Below the pieces are notes generated by a model, which was not told the origin of the DNA, made no database searches, and saw only the letters and a program-made list of their open reading frames with translations. From contig JAMFRP010000055.1 in assembly GCA_026224775.1 (NCBI GenBank), positions 1 through 33,334 on the forward strand: DNA of 33,334 bases. Direction: 5' to 3'. Below, piece by piece: positions 7,156 through 15,286 of this stretch; within the stretch, counting starts at the first letter, position 1; every line of letters starts with the position of its first letter. A program made the position numbers and the translations under genes. This DNA is from Bacteroidota bacterium (GTDB taxonomy: Bacteria; Bacteroidota; Bacteroidia; Sphingobacteriales; Sphingobacteriaceae).

Positions 7156-8436
7156 CTAATCTGCCGTCTCCGTCCTATTAATATCCTCTAATCCCAACGG
7201 GATCAAATTCTTAGTTTTGAAGTAGGTGACAGTCACCACCGTTAAGGTAACACATCCGCCAAAAATTACTGCCGGAATTAAGCCCAAAATACTTGCCGCA
7301 GTGCCCGATTCAAAATCACCGAGCTCATTTGACGAACCGATAAACATGGAGTTTACTGCCGATACCCTGCCCCGCATCTGGTCGGGGGTAAGTAATTGCA
7401 TAATAGTGCCACGGATAATTACACTTACGCTATCAAATGCACCCTCAACAAACAGGAAGAATAGCGAAAGATAAAAGTTGCGTGACAGCCCGAAGCAAAT
7501 AATAGATGCGCCAAAACCGGTAACAGCAATCAATAAATTACGCCAAGGCCTGTTCATTGGCGAAAACCGCGACATGGCTAGCATAGTCAGCACTGCGCCT
7601 GCCGAGCCTACCGCGCGCATAATCCCCAAACCTTCGGGGCCTACTTTTAATATCACATTGGCAAAGGCGGGTAATAAAGCCACCACGCCGCCAAAAAATA
7701 CCGAGAATAAATCCAGGCTCATCGCGCCAAGCATCATCTTGTTTTTAAAAACAAAATTTATTCCTTCACCAAGACTAGTCCAAATATTTTCCTTGGGTTT
7801 GAACACAGCCGGGTATTGCTTCAGGAAATAAACCAATATTAATGCCACTAGTATAAAAAACAGGATGACATAAAAAGTTGCCGTAATGCCGGCAAACCCA
7901 TAAATTAAACCACCAGCGGCAGGGCCTAATATGGATGCTATTTGCCAGCTGGAGCTGCTCCAGGTACTGCCGTTAGGGTAAAGTTCTTTAGGGATGCTGT
8001 GAGCGTAAATGGTAAACGTTGCCGGGCCAAAAAAAGCTCGTGCTACGCCATTGCAAAATATCATGCTGTATATAATGGGTACTATCCAGCCGGCATGTAT
8101 GTATGCTCCCATGCTTTTAAGCGTAACAGTAAACATCACTGCCGAGGATAAAAATACGCCAGTATAAATCCACAAAAGCATTTTTCTTTTTTCGGATTTA
8201 TCAGCGATGTAACCGCCATATAAAGCGATCCCTACTGCAGGGATCGCTTCGCTGAGGCCAAGCATGCCTAAGGCAAATACACTTTTGGTTAATTGATAAA
8301 TATAAAAACCGATAACAACGGTTTGCATTTGGTAAGCGAAGGTAAAAAAGAAGCGCATGCCAATGTATGCGCGAAAATCCTTGTATCGTAAGGCTGCAAA
8401 TGAATCTTTTTTGGGTTGACTGAGTGGGTCGGGCAC
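7156..8436 (-). CDS. MFS transporter (EntS-like family)
   Basis: A 426-residue hydrophobic protein with about 12 predicted membrane segments. The N-terminal FAALRYKDFRAYIGMRFFF and the loop GGYIADKSEKRKMLL (motif A-like) are typical of MFS_3 (EntS-like) exporters. The second half has the matching loop RFSPMNRPWRN and the late loop LTPDQMRGRVSAVNSMF. Substrate unknown. The start codon is GTG at 8436-8434: an in-frame TAA lies upstream with no ATG between, and the next ATG (residue 27) would remove conserved N-terminal sequence. It follows recG after 87 bases on the same strand, with no terminator seen between them, and meets the converging ABC exporter at the palindromic repeat. Confidence 0.88.
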   Translation of the reverse strand: MPDPLSQPKKDSFAALRYKDFRAYIGMRFFFTFAYQMQTVVIGFYIYQLTKSVFALGMLGLSEAIPAVGIALYGGYIADKSEKRKMLLWIYTGVFLSSAVMFTVTLKSMGAYIHAGWIVPIIYSMIFCNGVARAFFGPATFTIYAHSIPKELYPNGSTWSSSSWQIASILGPAAGGLIYGFAGITATFYVILFFILVALILVYFLKQYPAVFKPKENIWTSLGEGINFVFKNKMMLGAMSLDLFSVFFGGVVALLPAFANVILKVGPEGLGIMRAVGSAGAVLTMLAMSRFSPMNRPWRNLLIAVTGFGASIICFGLSRNFYLSLFFLFVEGAFDSVSVIIRGTIMQLLTPDQMRGRVSAVNSMFIGSSNELGDFESGTAASILGLIPAVIFGGCVTLTVVTVTYFKTKNLIPLGLEDINRTETAD

Positions 8437-8523
8437 TATATTGTTTGGGTTGATGTGCCGTAAAATTACTATTTATGCAGCAATTTCTAGCGGTTGAATA
8501 GATATTATCACTGTAAAATTACA

Positions 8524-10626
8524 TTAGGAAATTTTATCCCAGCTTAAACCCTGCTCTTTTGATTGTAATGAATGATGCAAAATCTGATGCTCAGGATTCG
8601 TCAGTTGCGGGTCAGCCTCAAAAATGCCTTCTACAATTTTCCGCACTTGTATTAATAATTGCTGGTCGGTTGCCAGGTTTGCCATCTTTAAATCAAGCAC
8701 ACCGCTCTGTTCGGTACCTTCAATATTGCCAGGGCCACGTAATTCGAGGTCTATCTCCGCTATCTCGAAGCCATTGTTGGTTTTAACCATCGTATTAAGC
8801 CTTTTGCGGCCATCGTGGCTGAGTTTATGATGGCTCATGAGTATACAATAGGATTGTTCGGCTCCGCGCCCTACGCGGCCTCTTAGCTGGTGTAGCTGCG
8901 ACAGGCCGAAGCGTTCCGCATTCTCTATGATCATCACCGAGGCATTGGGGACGTTAACACCCACCTCAATTACCGTGGTAGCCACCATGATATGAGTTTC
9001 GCCTTTGATAAAACGCTTCATCTCGTAATCCTTTTCAGCGGCCTTCAGTTTGCCGTGGACAATGCTAAGCTGATAATCCGGTGTCGGGAATTCATGGCTC
9101 ATTACATTGATACCATCCTCCAGGTTTTTGAGGTCGAGTTTCTCGCTTTCTTTAATCAGTGGGTATACCACATATACCTGCCTGCCTAAGGCAATCTCCT
9201 GTTTCATAAAACCGAACATCCGCAGCCGCTGGTTCTCATAAAAATGCACGGTTTTTATAGGTTTGCGCCCTGCGGGTAATTCGTCAATTACGGATATATC
9301 CAGATCGCCATATAAAGTCATGGCTAAAGTGCGGGGAATAGGCGTAGCCGTCATCACCAAAATATGTGGTGGGATAATATTCTTTCGCCACAGTTTGGCA
9401 CGTTGTTCTACACCAAAGCGGTGTTGCTCATCAATTACTACCAATCCAAGGTTTTTGTACTGGACTTTATCTTCGATGAGTGCATGAGTGCCGATCAATA
9501 TTTTAAGCTCACCACTCTCTAACCGCTGATGCAAAAACTTCCGTGCCTTTTGCGGGGTTGAGCCGGTAAGTAAAGCCACCTCAACAAAATCATCGCCTAC
9601 CAAATCTTTTATGGTTTGGTAATGCTGATTAGCCAATATCTCCGTAGGTGCCATAATACAGGTTTGGAAACCGTTGTCAATGGCGATCAGCATGCTCATT
9701 AAAGCTACCACTGTTTTGCCGCTGCCTACGTCACCTTGCAGCAATCGGTTCATCTGCACGCCGCGCTGGGTATCCTGCCGTATCTCTTTTAAAACCCGTT
9801 TCTGCGCGTTAGTTAGCGGGAAGGGGAGTTTATGCTCATAAAAATCGTTAAATATAGTACCAACGGTGCCAAATATATTCCCCTTAAACTTTAAAGTACG
9901 ATGCATTTTGCTTTTCAGCATCCGCAGTTGCAATAAAAATAACTCTTCAAACTTTAAGTGGTGCTGCGCCTCATTCAATGCGGCAGCATCACCCGGGAAA
10001 TGGATATTGCGGTATGCGGTAGCTTTATCAATTAACCGGTATTTATTGATGATGTATTGGGGTAGATTTTCATGAATATCCTTACCGCATTGATCCAACA
10101 ACGTGGCAACCAATTTTTGAAGGCCTTTGCTATCCAGCATAAACTGCTTTAGCTTTTCGGTAGAGCTATAGGCAGGTTGTAAAGTTAGGTTGCCATTGCG
10201 GGCTGAGTTAGCTGGCGAATATAGCTCCATCTCGGGGTGCGCCATTTGGGCTTTGCCATTAAAAAAACCGGGTTTGCCAAATATCACATAGGCTTTGCCG
10301 GGTATCAGTGTTTTCTCCATCCACTTAATACCCTGGAACCATACCAACTCCATCACGCCGGTATCGTCCTGCGCCTGGATCACCAACCGTTTGGTGCGCT
10401 TATCGCCTAAAAGTTCTTTACTGGTAATGCGGGCAATAACCTGTACGTAGGGTAATTCAGGCTCAATGTCGCGTATTTTATAAAACCGGGTACGGTCAAT
10501 ATACTTATACGGGAAATGGCGCAGCAAATCCTCAAAGGTAGCCAGCCCTAATTCCTTTTTCAGAACACCCGCACGGGAAAGGCCTACGCCTTTTAAATAC
10601 TCAATGGGTGTTTGAAAAGGGTTCAA
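8524..10626 (-). CDS. recG: ATP-dependent DNA helicase RecG
   Basis: RecG remodels stalled replication forks and branch-migrates Holliday junctions. The 700-residue protein has the N-terminal wedge region (TPIEYLKGVGLSRAGVLKKE, then FPYKYIDRT), an OB-fold segment about residues 60-130, and superfamily 2 motifs: Walker A GDVGSGKT (298-305), DEQH (399-402), TATPIPRTLAM and QLRGRVGRG. The start is TTG at 10626: the frame is closed upstream by a TAA with no ATG or GTG between, and the next residues match other RecG N-termini. It is 36 bases downstream of ridA on the same strand, so the two and the small membrane gene before them probably share a transcript. Confidence 0.96.
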   Translation of the reverse strand: MNPFQTPIEYLKGVGLSRAGVLKKELGLATFEDLLRHFPYKYIDRTRFYKIRDIEPELPYVQVIARITSKELLGDKRTKRLVIQAQDDTGVMELVWFQGIKWMEKTLIPGKAYVIFGKPGFFNGKAQMAHPEMELYSPANSARNGNLTLQPAYSSTEKLKQFMLDSKGLQKLVATLLDQCGKDIHENLPQYIINKYRLIDKATAYRNIHFPGDAAALNEAQHHLKFEELFLLQLRMLKSKMHRTLKFKGNIFGTVGTIFNDFYEHKLPFPLTNAQKRVLKEIRQDTQRGVQMNRLLQGDVGSGKTVVALMSMLIAIDNGFQTCIMAPTEILANQHYQTIKDLVGDDFVEVALLTGSTPQKARKFLHQRLESGELKILIGTHALIEDKVQYKNLGLVVIDEQHRFGVEQRAKLWRKNIIPPHILVMTATPIPRTLAMTLYGDLDISVIDELPAGRKPIKTVHFYENQRLRMFGFMKQEIALGRQVYVVYPLIKESEKLDLKNLEDGINVMSHEFPTPDYQLSIVHGKLKAAEKDYEMKRFIKGETHIMVATTVIEVGVNVPNASVMIIENAERFGLSQLHQLRGRVGRGAEQSYCILMSHHKLSHDGRKRLNTMVKTNNGFEIAEIDLELRGPGNIEGTEQSGVLDLKMANLATDQQLLIQVRKIVEGIFEADPQLTNPEHQILHHSLQSKEQGLSWDKIS

Positions 10627-10662
10627 TAAAAAGCAGTTTAGCTGTGATGGTTAAACTAAATA

Positions 10663-11043
10663 TCAGGATTTTAAAGCGGTAATGGAAATTTCCACGTTTA
10701 CATTTTTAGGTAAACCTGCAACGGCCACCGTTTCGCGTGCCGGGAATTTATCGGTAAAATATGAGCCGTAAACCTCATTCACCTGTGCGAAATTCTGCAT
10801 ATCAGTTAAAAAAATGGTGGTTTTTACAATATGACCAAAACCGATGCCTGCTTCAGTTAATATGGCTTTGATATTTTCCATCACCTTGGTTGTTTCGGTT
10901 TTAATATCATCCAAAACCAATTCGCCGGTAGTAGCGTCAATAGCCACCTGGCCTGATACAAAAATAAAATCGCCGGCAATAATAGCCTGGTTGTATGGGC
11001 CTATAGGGGCAGGGGCATTAACGGTATTGATTACGGTTTTCAT
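10663..11043 (-). CDS. ridA: Enamine/imine deaminase RidA
   Basis: RidA (YjgF/YER057c/UK114 family) is a trimeric cytoplasmic enzyme that hydrolyses reactive enamine and imine intermediates such as 2-aminoacrylate made by PLP enzymes. The protein is 126 residues, normal for the family. Signatures are the N-terminal PAPIGPYNQAI, SGQVAID (30-36), the key arginine R103 in FPARETVAV, and E118 in VNVEIS, which together form the active site. The start is ATG. It lies between the small membrane protein gene (50 bases upstream) and recG (36 bases downstream) on the minus strand. Confidence 0.95.
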   Translation of the reverse strand: MKTVINTVNAPAPIGPYNQAIIAGDFIFVSGQVAIDATTGELVLDDIKTETTKVMENIKAILTEAGIGFGHIVKTTIFLTDMQNFAQVNEVYGSYFTDKFPARETVAVAGLPKNVNVEISITALKS

Positions 11044-11093
11044 GTAAGTAAGTAAATATTATAATGTAAGATAGATTGAAGTTAGCGCGGGGC

Positions 11094-11237
11094 TTAATGC
11101 TTTAATATAAACATATCAATAAGTTTCCAGATGATACCCAGCACAAAAACGGTAATAGCGATGGCATTAATAATATGCATCACTTTAAGGTTAAAGCTGG
11201 TTGGCCGGTTAGGATCTTTTTTTCTGAAAAAGTACAT
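11094..11237 (-). CDS. Small single-pass membrane protein (47 aa, DUF6728-like)
   Basis: A short minus-strand frame encodes a 47-residue protein: a charged start MYFFRKKDPNRPTSFNLK, then a hydrophobic helix (about residues 22-44, INAIAITVFVLGIIWKLIDM) and a basic end ILKH. I recall a Bacteroidota family of this size and pattern annotated as DUF6728; that link is from memory. Support comes from a -7 element (TATATTTG) three bases upstream with a TTTG at -33 spacing, common codons, and position at the head of the ridA-recG strand. The positive-inside rule suggests the N-terminus is cytoplasmic. Function unknown. Confidence 0.72.
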   Translation of the reverse strand: MYFFRKKDPNRPTSFNLKVMHIINAIAITVFVLGIIWKLIDMFILKH

Positions 11238-11240
11238 ATA

Positions 11241-11274
11241 CAAATATAAGCAGAAGCAAAAAGATTTATACAAA
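11241..11274 (-). promoter_or_regulatory. Putative promoter of the small protein-ridA-recG unit
   Basis: On the minus strand TTTG (11274-11271), a 22-base spacer and TATATTTG (11248-11241) fit the Bacteroidota -33/-7 layout. The -7 element ends three bases before the ATG at 11237, so the transcript should be leaderless or nearly so. An inverted repeat TGCGCT/AGCGCA (11281-11286, 11301-11306) lies just upstream. Confidence 0.5.
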
Positions 11275-11308
11275 TAAAAATGCGCTCATTGCCAAAATAT
11301 AGCGCAAC

Positions 11309-11341
11309 AAAAAAGCCTTCCGAATTTCGGAAGGCTTTTTT
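11309..11341 (-). terminator. Bidirectional terminator downstream of the OmpA gene
   Basis: AAAAAAGCCTTCCGAA and TTCGGAAGGCTTTTTT are exact complements one base apart, so the working hairpin is GCCTTCCG / CGGAAGGC with an AATTT loop, followed by six T on either strand. It lies 23 bases past the OmpA stop on the minus strand. There is no plus-strand gene to its left, so it mainly serves ompA. Confidence 0.92.
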
Positions 11342-11364
11342 CAATATATTATTTTATCTAATAA

Positions 11365-12702
11365 TTATTGGTGGAATTCAACACGACGGTTAGCCACGCG
11401 GCCTTCTTCAGTTGAGTTGTCAGCTATTGGGTGAGTTTCACCGTAAGCTTTGATTTTTAAATGTTTAGCTTCAACACCTGAGTTAACCAGGTAAGTTTTT
11501 ACTGATTCAGCACGGTCTTTAGATAGACGCATGTTGTGAGCAGCAGTACCTTCAGATGAAGCGTAACCAGCTAAAGTGATAGTTTTACCAGATGCACGTA
11601 GATCAGCTGAAGAAGCATCTAACGCTGGGTAAGATGAAGTTCTTAATACTGAGCTATCAAATTCAAACTGGATGTTAGAGTAAGGAGATGCTTTAACTGA
11701 GTCAACTTTTACAGTATCCTTAGGGAATACGATAACGCAACCAGAGCCATCAACTACGCTACCAGCAGGAGTGTTAGGGCATTTGTCAAATTGATCAGAT
11801 ACACCGTCACCATCAGAATCTTTCTTCAAGTCAGCAACTGCAGTTTCAACGTTAGTTACACGACCTTTTAAAGCTTCAACTTCCTGACGTAATGCTGCAT
11901 CATATAATTCATCATACATCATTGCAACTGGGTTAGCCCAAGCTAAAGCTGGTTTTGATTTGTTACCTAAAGTGAACTCTAAGCCTGCGTAACCGTAAGC
12001 GTAATGATCTTTTTGAGGATAACCTGAGTTAGTTCCGTCAAAGTTGTTAGCATCAATAAAGTTCTCAGTGTAACCTAAGTTTAATGCAACAACATTAGAA
12101 AGGCGGAAATTAACACCTGCACCTGCATCAAGTACTAAGTTGCTGATGTAATGTTTGCTTCCGTCAGCATTATCAAAATCAATTGCTGTTCCGTTAGCAA
12201 GTGTACCTGTAGGGCGGTACTGCGCTAAACCTGCACCACCTTTTAAGTAAAAGTTTACAGTTCTTTGGCGGTGTAAGTAGTCCATATCAATGCTAGCAAA
12301 GTTATAGCTACCGTTTAAAGTTTCCTGGTAGAAATTGGTTTTGTAGGCACCTGGGTTGTTGCTACCATTGTTACCTTTAACCTGGCCACCTGTCAAATCT
12401 AATTGAGTTGACCATGATTGAGCCCATTGTTGTTTTAACGAAAGGCCGTAACCGTAATCAATAACTGCTTTTGAAAAACCGTTATTGCGGCTACCAGTTA
12501 AAAGTGCGTCACCAGTAACACCACCGTTAATACCAATGCTAAATGTTCTGTACTGTTTTGCCCCACCAAATACCTTGGCAGAAGACACGTCAGAAGATGT
12601 CTTAGTTGTATCTGTAGTTGTAGTCTGCGCGCTAGCGATTCCTACAGCCATCAAACTTACAACCGACAATGCTACTGTTTTCTTTAATGTAGAATAGTTC
12701 AT
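11365..12702 (-). CDS. OmpA-family outer-membrane porin
   Basis: A 445-residue protein that anchors the outer membrane to peptidoglycan. A Sec signal peptide (MNYSTLKKTVALSVVSLMA then GIASAQ) is followed by an N-terminal beta-barrel of about 250 residues, a calcium-binding thrombospondin-type segment DSDGDGVSDQFDKCPNTPAGS, and a C-terminal OmpA domain starting at IQFEFDSSVLR with the peptidoglycan-binding loop LSKDRAESVKTYL and the end GRVANRRVEF. The ATG at 12702 is chosen because it opens the signal peptide; an in-frame TTG at 12786 would add 28 unrelated residues and lie upstream of the promoter. The codon use (many AAC, GGT, CGT-type codons) suggests high expression. It is transcribed away from pepP. 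Confidence 0.93.
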   Translation of the reverse strand: MNYSTLKKTVALSVVSLMAVGIASAQTTTTDTTKTSSDVSSAKVFGGAKQYRTFSIGINGGVTGDALLTGSRNNGFSKAVIDYGYGLSLKQQWAQSWSTQLDLTGGQVKGNNGSNNPGAYKTNFYQETLNGSYNFASIDMDYLHRQRTVNFYLKGGAGLAQYRPTGTLANGTAIDFDNADGSKHYISNLVLDAGAGVNFRLSNVVALNLGYTENFIDANNFDGTNSGYPQKDHYAYGYAGLEFTLGNKSKPALAWANPVAMMYDELYDAALRQEVEALKGRVTNVETAVADLKKDSDGDGVSDQFDKCPNTPAGSVVDGSGCVIVFPKDTVKVDSVKASPYSNIQFEFDSSVLRTSSYPALDASSADLRASGKTITLAGYASSEGTAAHNMRLSKDRAESVKTYLVNSGVEAKHLKIKAYGETHPIADNSTEEGRVANRRVEFHQ

Positions 12703-12740
12703 AGTTTTAAGATTAAACAATTTTAATTGTGATTTTTTTT

Positions 12741-12775
12741 CAAAATTAGTAATTATGTTTGAAACGATTACCAAA
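12741..12775 (-). promoter_or_regulatory. Putative promoter of the OmpA gene
   Basis: On the minus strand TTTG (12775-12772), a 23-base spacer and TAATTTTG (12748-12741) match the Bacteroidota -33/-7 pattern, giving a leader of about 35 bases before the ATG at 12702. The leader is A/T-rich without a Shine-Dalgarno, as usual for the phylum. Confidence 0.6.
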
Positions 12776-12852
12776 TTTTGTTCCAAAAATCATATTACTT
12801 ATACAAATAAAGTAAAAAGATTGTTTAAATAAAGTTGATAAATACACTTAAT

Positions 12853-14142
12853 ATGAAATATCTACCTGTAAATCAGCATCTTTTTCTCTATAATAGAAAA
12901 AATTTCGTTTCGATATTAAAACCCTCATCTATAGCTATTTTCAATGCAAATGATGAATTTCCACGTAGTGGGGATCAAACTTTTGTATTTAAACAGAATG
13001 CGGACTTTTTTTATCTTACGGGTATCGATCAGGAACAAAGCATATTAATTTTATTTCCTGATTGTCCTAATACACTATACAAAGAAGTACTGTTTTTAAG
13101 ACAAACCAGTGAACATATTGCTGTTTGGGAAGGACATAAGTATACTAAAGAGGAAGCAAAACAGGCTTCGGGTATTGAAAGTGTATTTTGGCTGAGTGAA
13201 TTTAATGCTATTTTACATAGCATTATCAATTACGCGGAGAACATTTACATCAATACAAACGAAAACGATCGTTTTAATTTTGATGTGCCGTACCGCGACC
13301 TTCGTATGTTGGATAAATTGCGTGCGCAATATCCATTACATCATTATCAACGATCGGCTCCAATCATGCGTGATCTGCGGGTAGTGAAATCTGAAATTGA
13401 GATCGAGCTGACTAAAAAGGCTTGCGCTATTACCCGCGATGCCTTTATCCGTACGCTTAAATTTGTAAAACCCGGTGTTGCCGAATATGAAATTGAGGCC
13501 GAAATAACGCATGAATTTTTAAGGCAACGTGCAACCGGACATGCATACTCACCTATAATAGCATCTGGAAAAAATGCCATAGTACTGCATTATATCGACA
13601 ATAACCAGGTTTGTAAGGATGGCGATGTGATCCTGTTCGATTTTGGCGCCGAGTACGCGAACTATAATGCCGACATGAGTCGCTCAGTACCTGTAAGCGG
13701 CCGTTTTACAAAACGCCAGCGCCAGGTTTATGATGCGGTATTAAAGGTGATGCGCGAAGCGACAAAGTTAATTGTAGCCGGTGCTGTATGGAATGATTAC
13801 CATGATGAAGTTGGTAAAATAATGACCGCCGAACTAATAGGTCTTGGTTTATTGAATAAGCACGACGTTGAAAAACAAGACCCTAAAATGCCTGCGTACA
13901 AAAAGTACTTTATGCATGGTACATCGCACCATTTGGGGTTAGATGTGCATGATTTTGCCAGCAGATACAAACCTTTTGAAGTTGGGAATATTTTAACCTG
14001 CGAGCCGGGCATCTACATACCACAAGAAAACTTAGGCATCAGGCTGGAGAATAATATATTAATTACCAAAGACGGAAATATCGACCTGATGGCTAATATT
14101 CCAATTGATGGTGATGAAATTGAATTAATAATGAATTCGTAA
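12853..14142 (+). CDS. pepP: Aminopeptidase P family Xaa-Pro peptidase
   Basis: The enzyme removes the N-terminal residue from peptides with proline in second position, using two metal ions (usually Mn) in the cytoplasm. The 429-residue protein has an AMP_N domain (about 8-140) and a pita-bread M24 domain (about 175-425). Metal ligands are all visible: D263 in LFDFGAEY, D274 in YNADMSRS, H359 in GTSHHLGLDVHD, E384 in CEPGIYIP and E399 in GIRLENN. The ATG at 12853 fits the family N-terminus; an in-frame TTG at 12835 would add six residues. No exact -7 element is seen upstream. It is divergent from ompA and converges on meaB across a palindromic repeat. Confidence 0.94.
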   Translation: MKYLPVNQHLFLYNRKNFVSILKPSSIAIFNANDEFPRSGDQTFVFKQNADFFYLTGIDQEQSILILFPDCPNTLYKEVLFLRQTSEHIAVWEGHKYTKEEAKQASGIESVFWLSEFNAILHSIINYAENIYINTNENDRFNFDVPYRDLRMLDKLRAQYPLHHYQRSAPIMRDLRVVKSEIEIELTKKACAITRDAFIRTLKFVKPGVAEYEIEAEITHEFLRQRATGHAYSPIIASGKNAIVLHYIDNNQVCKDGDVILFDFGAEYANYNADMSRSVPVSGRFTKRQRQVYDAVLKVMREATKLIVAGAVWNDYHDEVGKIMTAELIGLGLLNKHDVEKQDPKMPAYKKYFMHGTSHHLGLDVHDFASRYKPFEVGNILTCEPGIYIPQENLGIRLENNILITKDGNIDLMANIPIDGDEIELIMNS

Positions 14143-14160
14143 TTTTTCATATTAACCACC

Positions 14161-14251
14161 TTGTCATTTCGACCGGAGGGAGAAATCTTCTAAAGCTTGC
14201 AAAGCGGATATGCTTGGTGTCGAAGATTTCTCCCTCCGGTCGAAATGACAA
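14161..14251. repeat. GTCATT-type palindromic element, copy C (perfect arms)
   Basis: Arms 14163-14190 (GTCATTTCGACCGGAGGG...) and 14222-14249 are perfect over 28 bp, 30 with the flanking TT/AA pairs, around a 31-base interior. It lies between the converging pepP and meaB genes. The size and terminal GTCATT/AATGAC match copies A and B although the inner sequence differs. Confidence 0.87.
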
Positions 14252-14270
14252 TTGTAAATAATACATACAT

Positions 14271-14290
14271 CTCCCTCTGGTCGAAACGAC
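14271..14290. repeat. Degenerate half-copy of element C
   Basis: CTCCCTCTGGTCGAAACGAC repeats the right arm of the preceding element (CTCCCTCCGGTCGAAATGAC) with two changes, and has no partner arm. It ends four bases before the meaB stop codon. It is likely a decayed or incomplete second copy. Confidence 0.7.
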
Positions 14291-14293
14291 ATT

Positions 14294-15178
14294 TTAATAA
14301 TACTCTTCCAGGAATTTATACAGGTTAAATTCAGGATCAACTAAAGCTTTGGCAATATCTTGCTGAAGCTTTTTTTTATCGATAGTAACCATTCTCCTTT
14401 GCTGAATCAGCTTGTAGGCTTTATCAGCAAATAACATTTCCTTACGCTGATGTTGCGTGTGTGTGGCAGAGGTAATAAAATTGATAATCGCGCCAACCCC
14501 ATCCGCCTGTGATGCTACACTCTTAAAAACGGGAACCTGATCGGTTAGTTTTTTAAGATTATTGGCAAAAACATCTGCGCCATCACGGTCGGCCTTATTC
14601 ACAATAAAGGCATCGGCAATCTCCATCAGGCCCGATTTAATGTTTTGTATCTCGTCGCCGCTCTCGGGTACTAATACTACTAAGGTAACATCAGCAAGGC
14701 CGGCAATCTCCACTTCGCTTTGGCCTACGCCAACTGTCTCCACAAAAATATAATCAAACCCGGCGGCACGCAGTACATCGGTCATCTCAATGGTTTTTGC
14801 GGATAATCCACCCAATGATCCGCGAGTAGCCAGCGAACGTATATAAACTTTTGGGTTATTAAAATAAGCCGACATCCGTATCCTGTCGCCCAATAAGGAT
14901 CCAAAGTTAAAAGGGGAGGTGGGATCGATAGCTAAAACAGCTATTTTATTATTTGGGGCGATAAGATCACCAATAAGCGCGTTAACCAGGGTGCTTTTAC
15001 CTGCCCCTGGAGGCCCTGTTATACCTATAATAGGCGTGGAGTTAGTAAGATGCAGACTTTTTAAAAGCTCATCGGCACCACGCAGCCCATTCTCAACAAT
15101 GGTTAAAGCCCTCGCAACCGATTTAAAGTTATCGCTGTTTAAAGATGATAAAATATTGGGAGCGGTTTTTGATGCCAT
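14294..15178 (-). CDS. meaB: MeaB/ArgK-type GTPase, methylmalonyl-CoA mutase chaperone
   Basis: This G3E-family P-loop GTPase guards B12-dependent methylmalonyl-CoA mutase, gating cofactor loading and replacing damaged cobalamin; older annotations call it ArgK or an LAO/AO transport ATPase. The 294-residue protein has the P-loop GPPGAGKST (55-63), the switch segment AIDPTSPFNFGSLLGDRIRM (83-102), ETVGVGQSE (137-145) typical of this family, and the base-specificity motif NKAD (194-197). The mutase genes are not in this window, so the partner is inferred from the family. The ATG at 15178 is in good context. It converges on pepP. Confidence 0.9.
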   Translation of the reverse strand: MASKTAPNILSSLNSDNFKSVARALTIVENGLRGADELLKSLHLTNSTPIIGITGPPGAGKSTLVNALIGDLIAPNNKIAVLAIDPTSPFNFGSLLGDRIRMSAYFNNPKVYIRSLATRGSLGGLSAKTIEMTDVLRAAGFDYIFVETVGVGQSEVEIAGLADVTLVVLVPESGDEIQNIKSGLMEIADAFIVNKADRDGADVFANNLKKLTDQVPVFKSVASQADGVGAIINFITSATHTQHQRKEMLFADKAYKLIQQRRMVTIDKKKLQQDIAKALVDPEFNLYKFLEEYY

Positions 15179-15286
15179 GGCAGTGCAAATGAAAATAAAT
15201 TACCACAAGATATTTAATTATTTGCCCGAAAATTATTTGTTTAGATAAAAAAGCGAATATTTACAGGATCAATACATATTAACATA

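Noticed and set aside
12703..12786. 28-residue N-terminal extension of the OmpA protein from a TTG
   Set aside because: It would precede a perfect signal peptide and lies across the predicted promoter.
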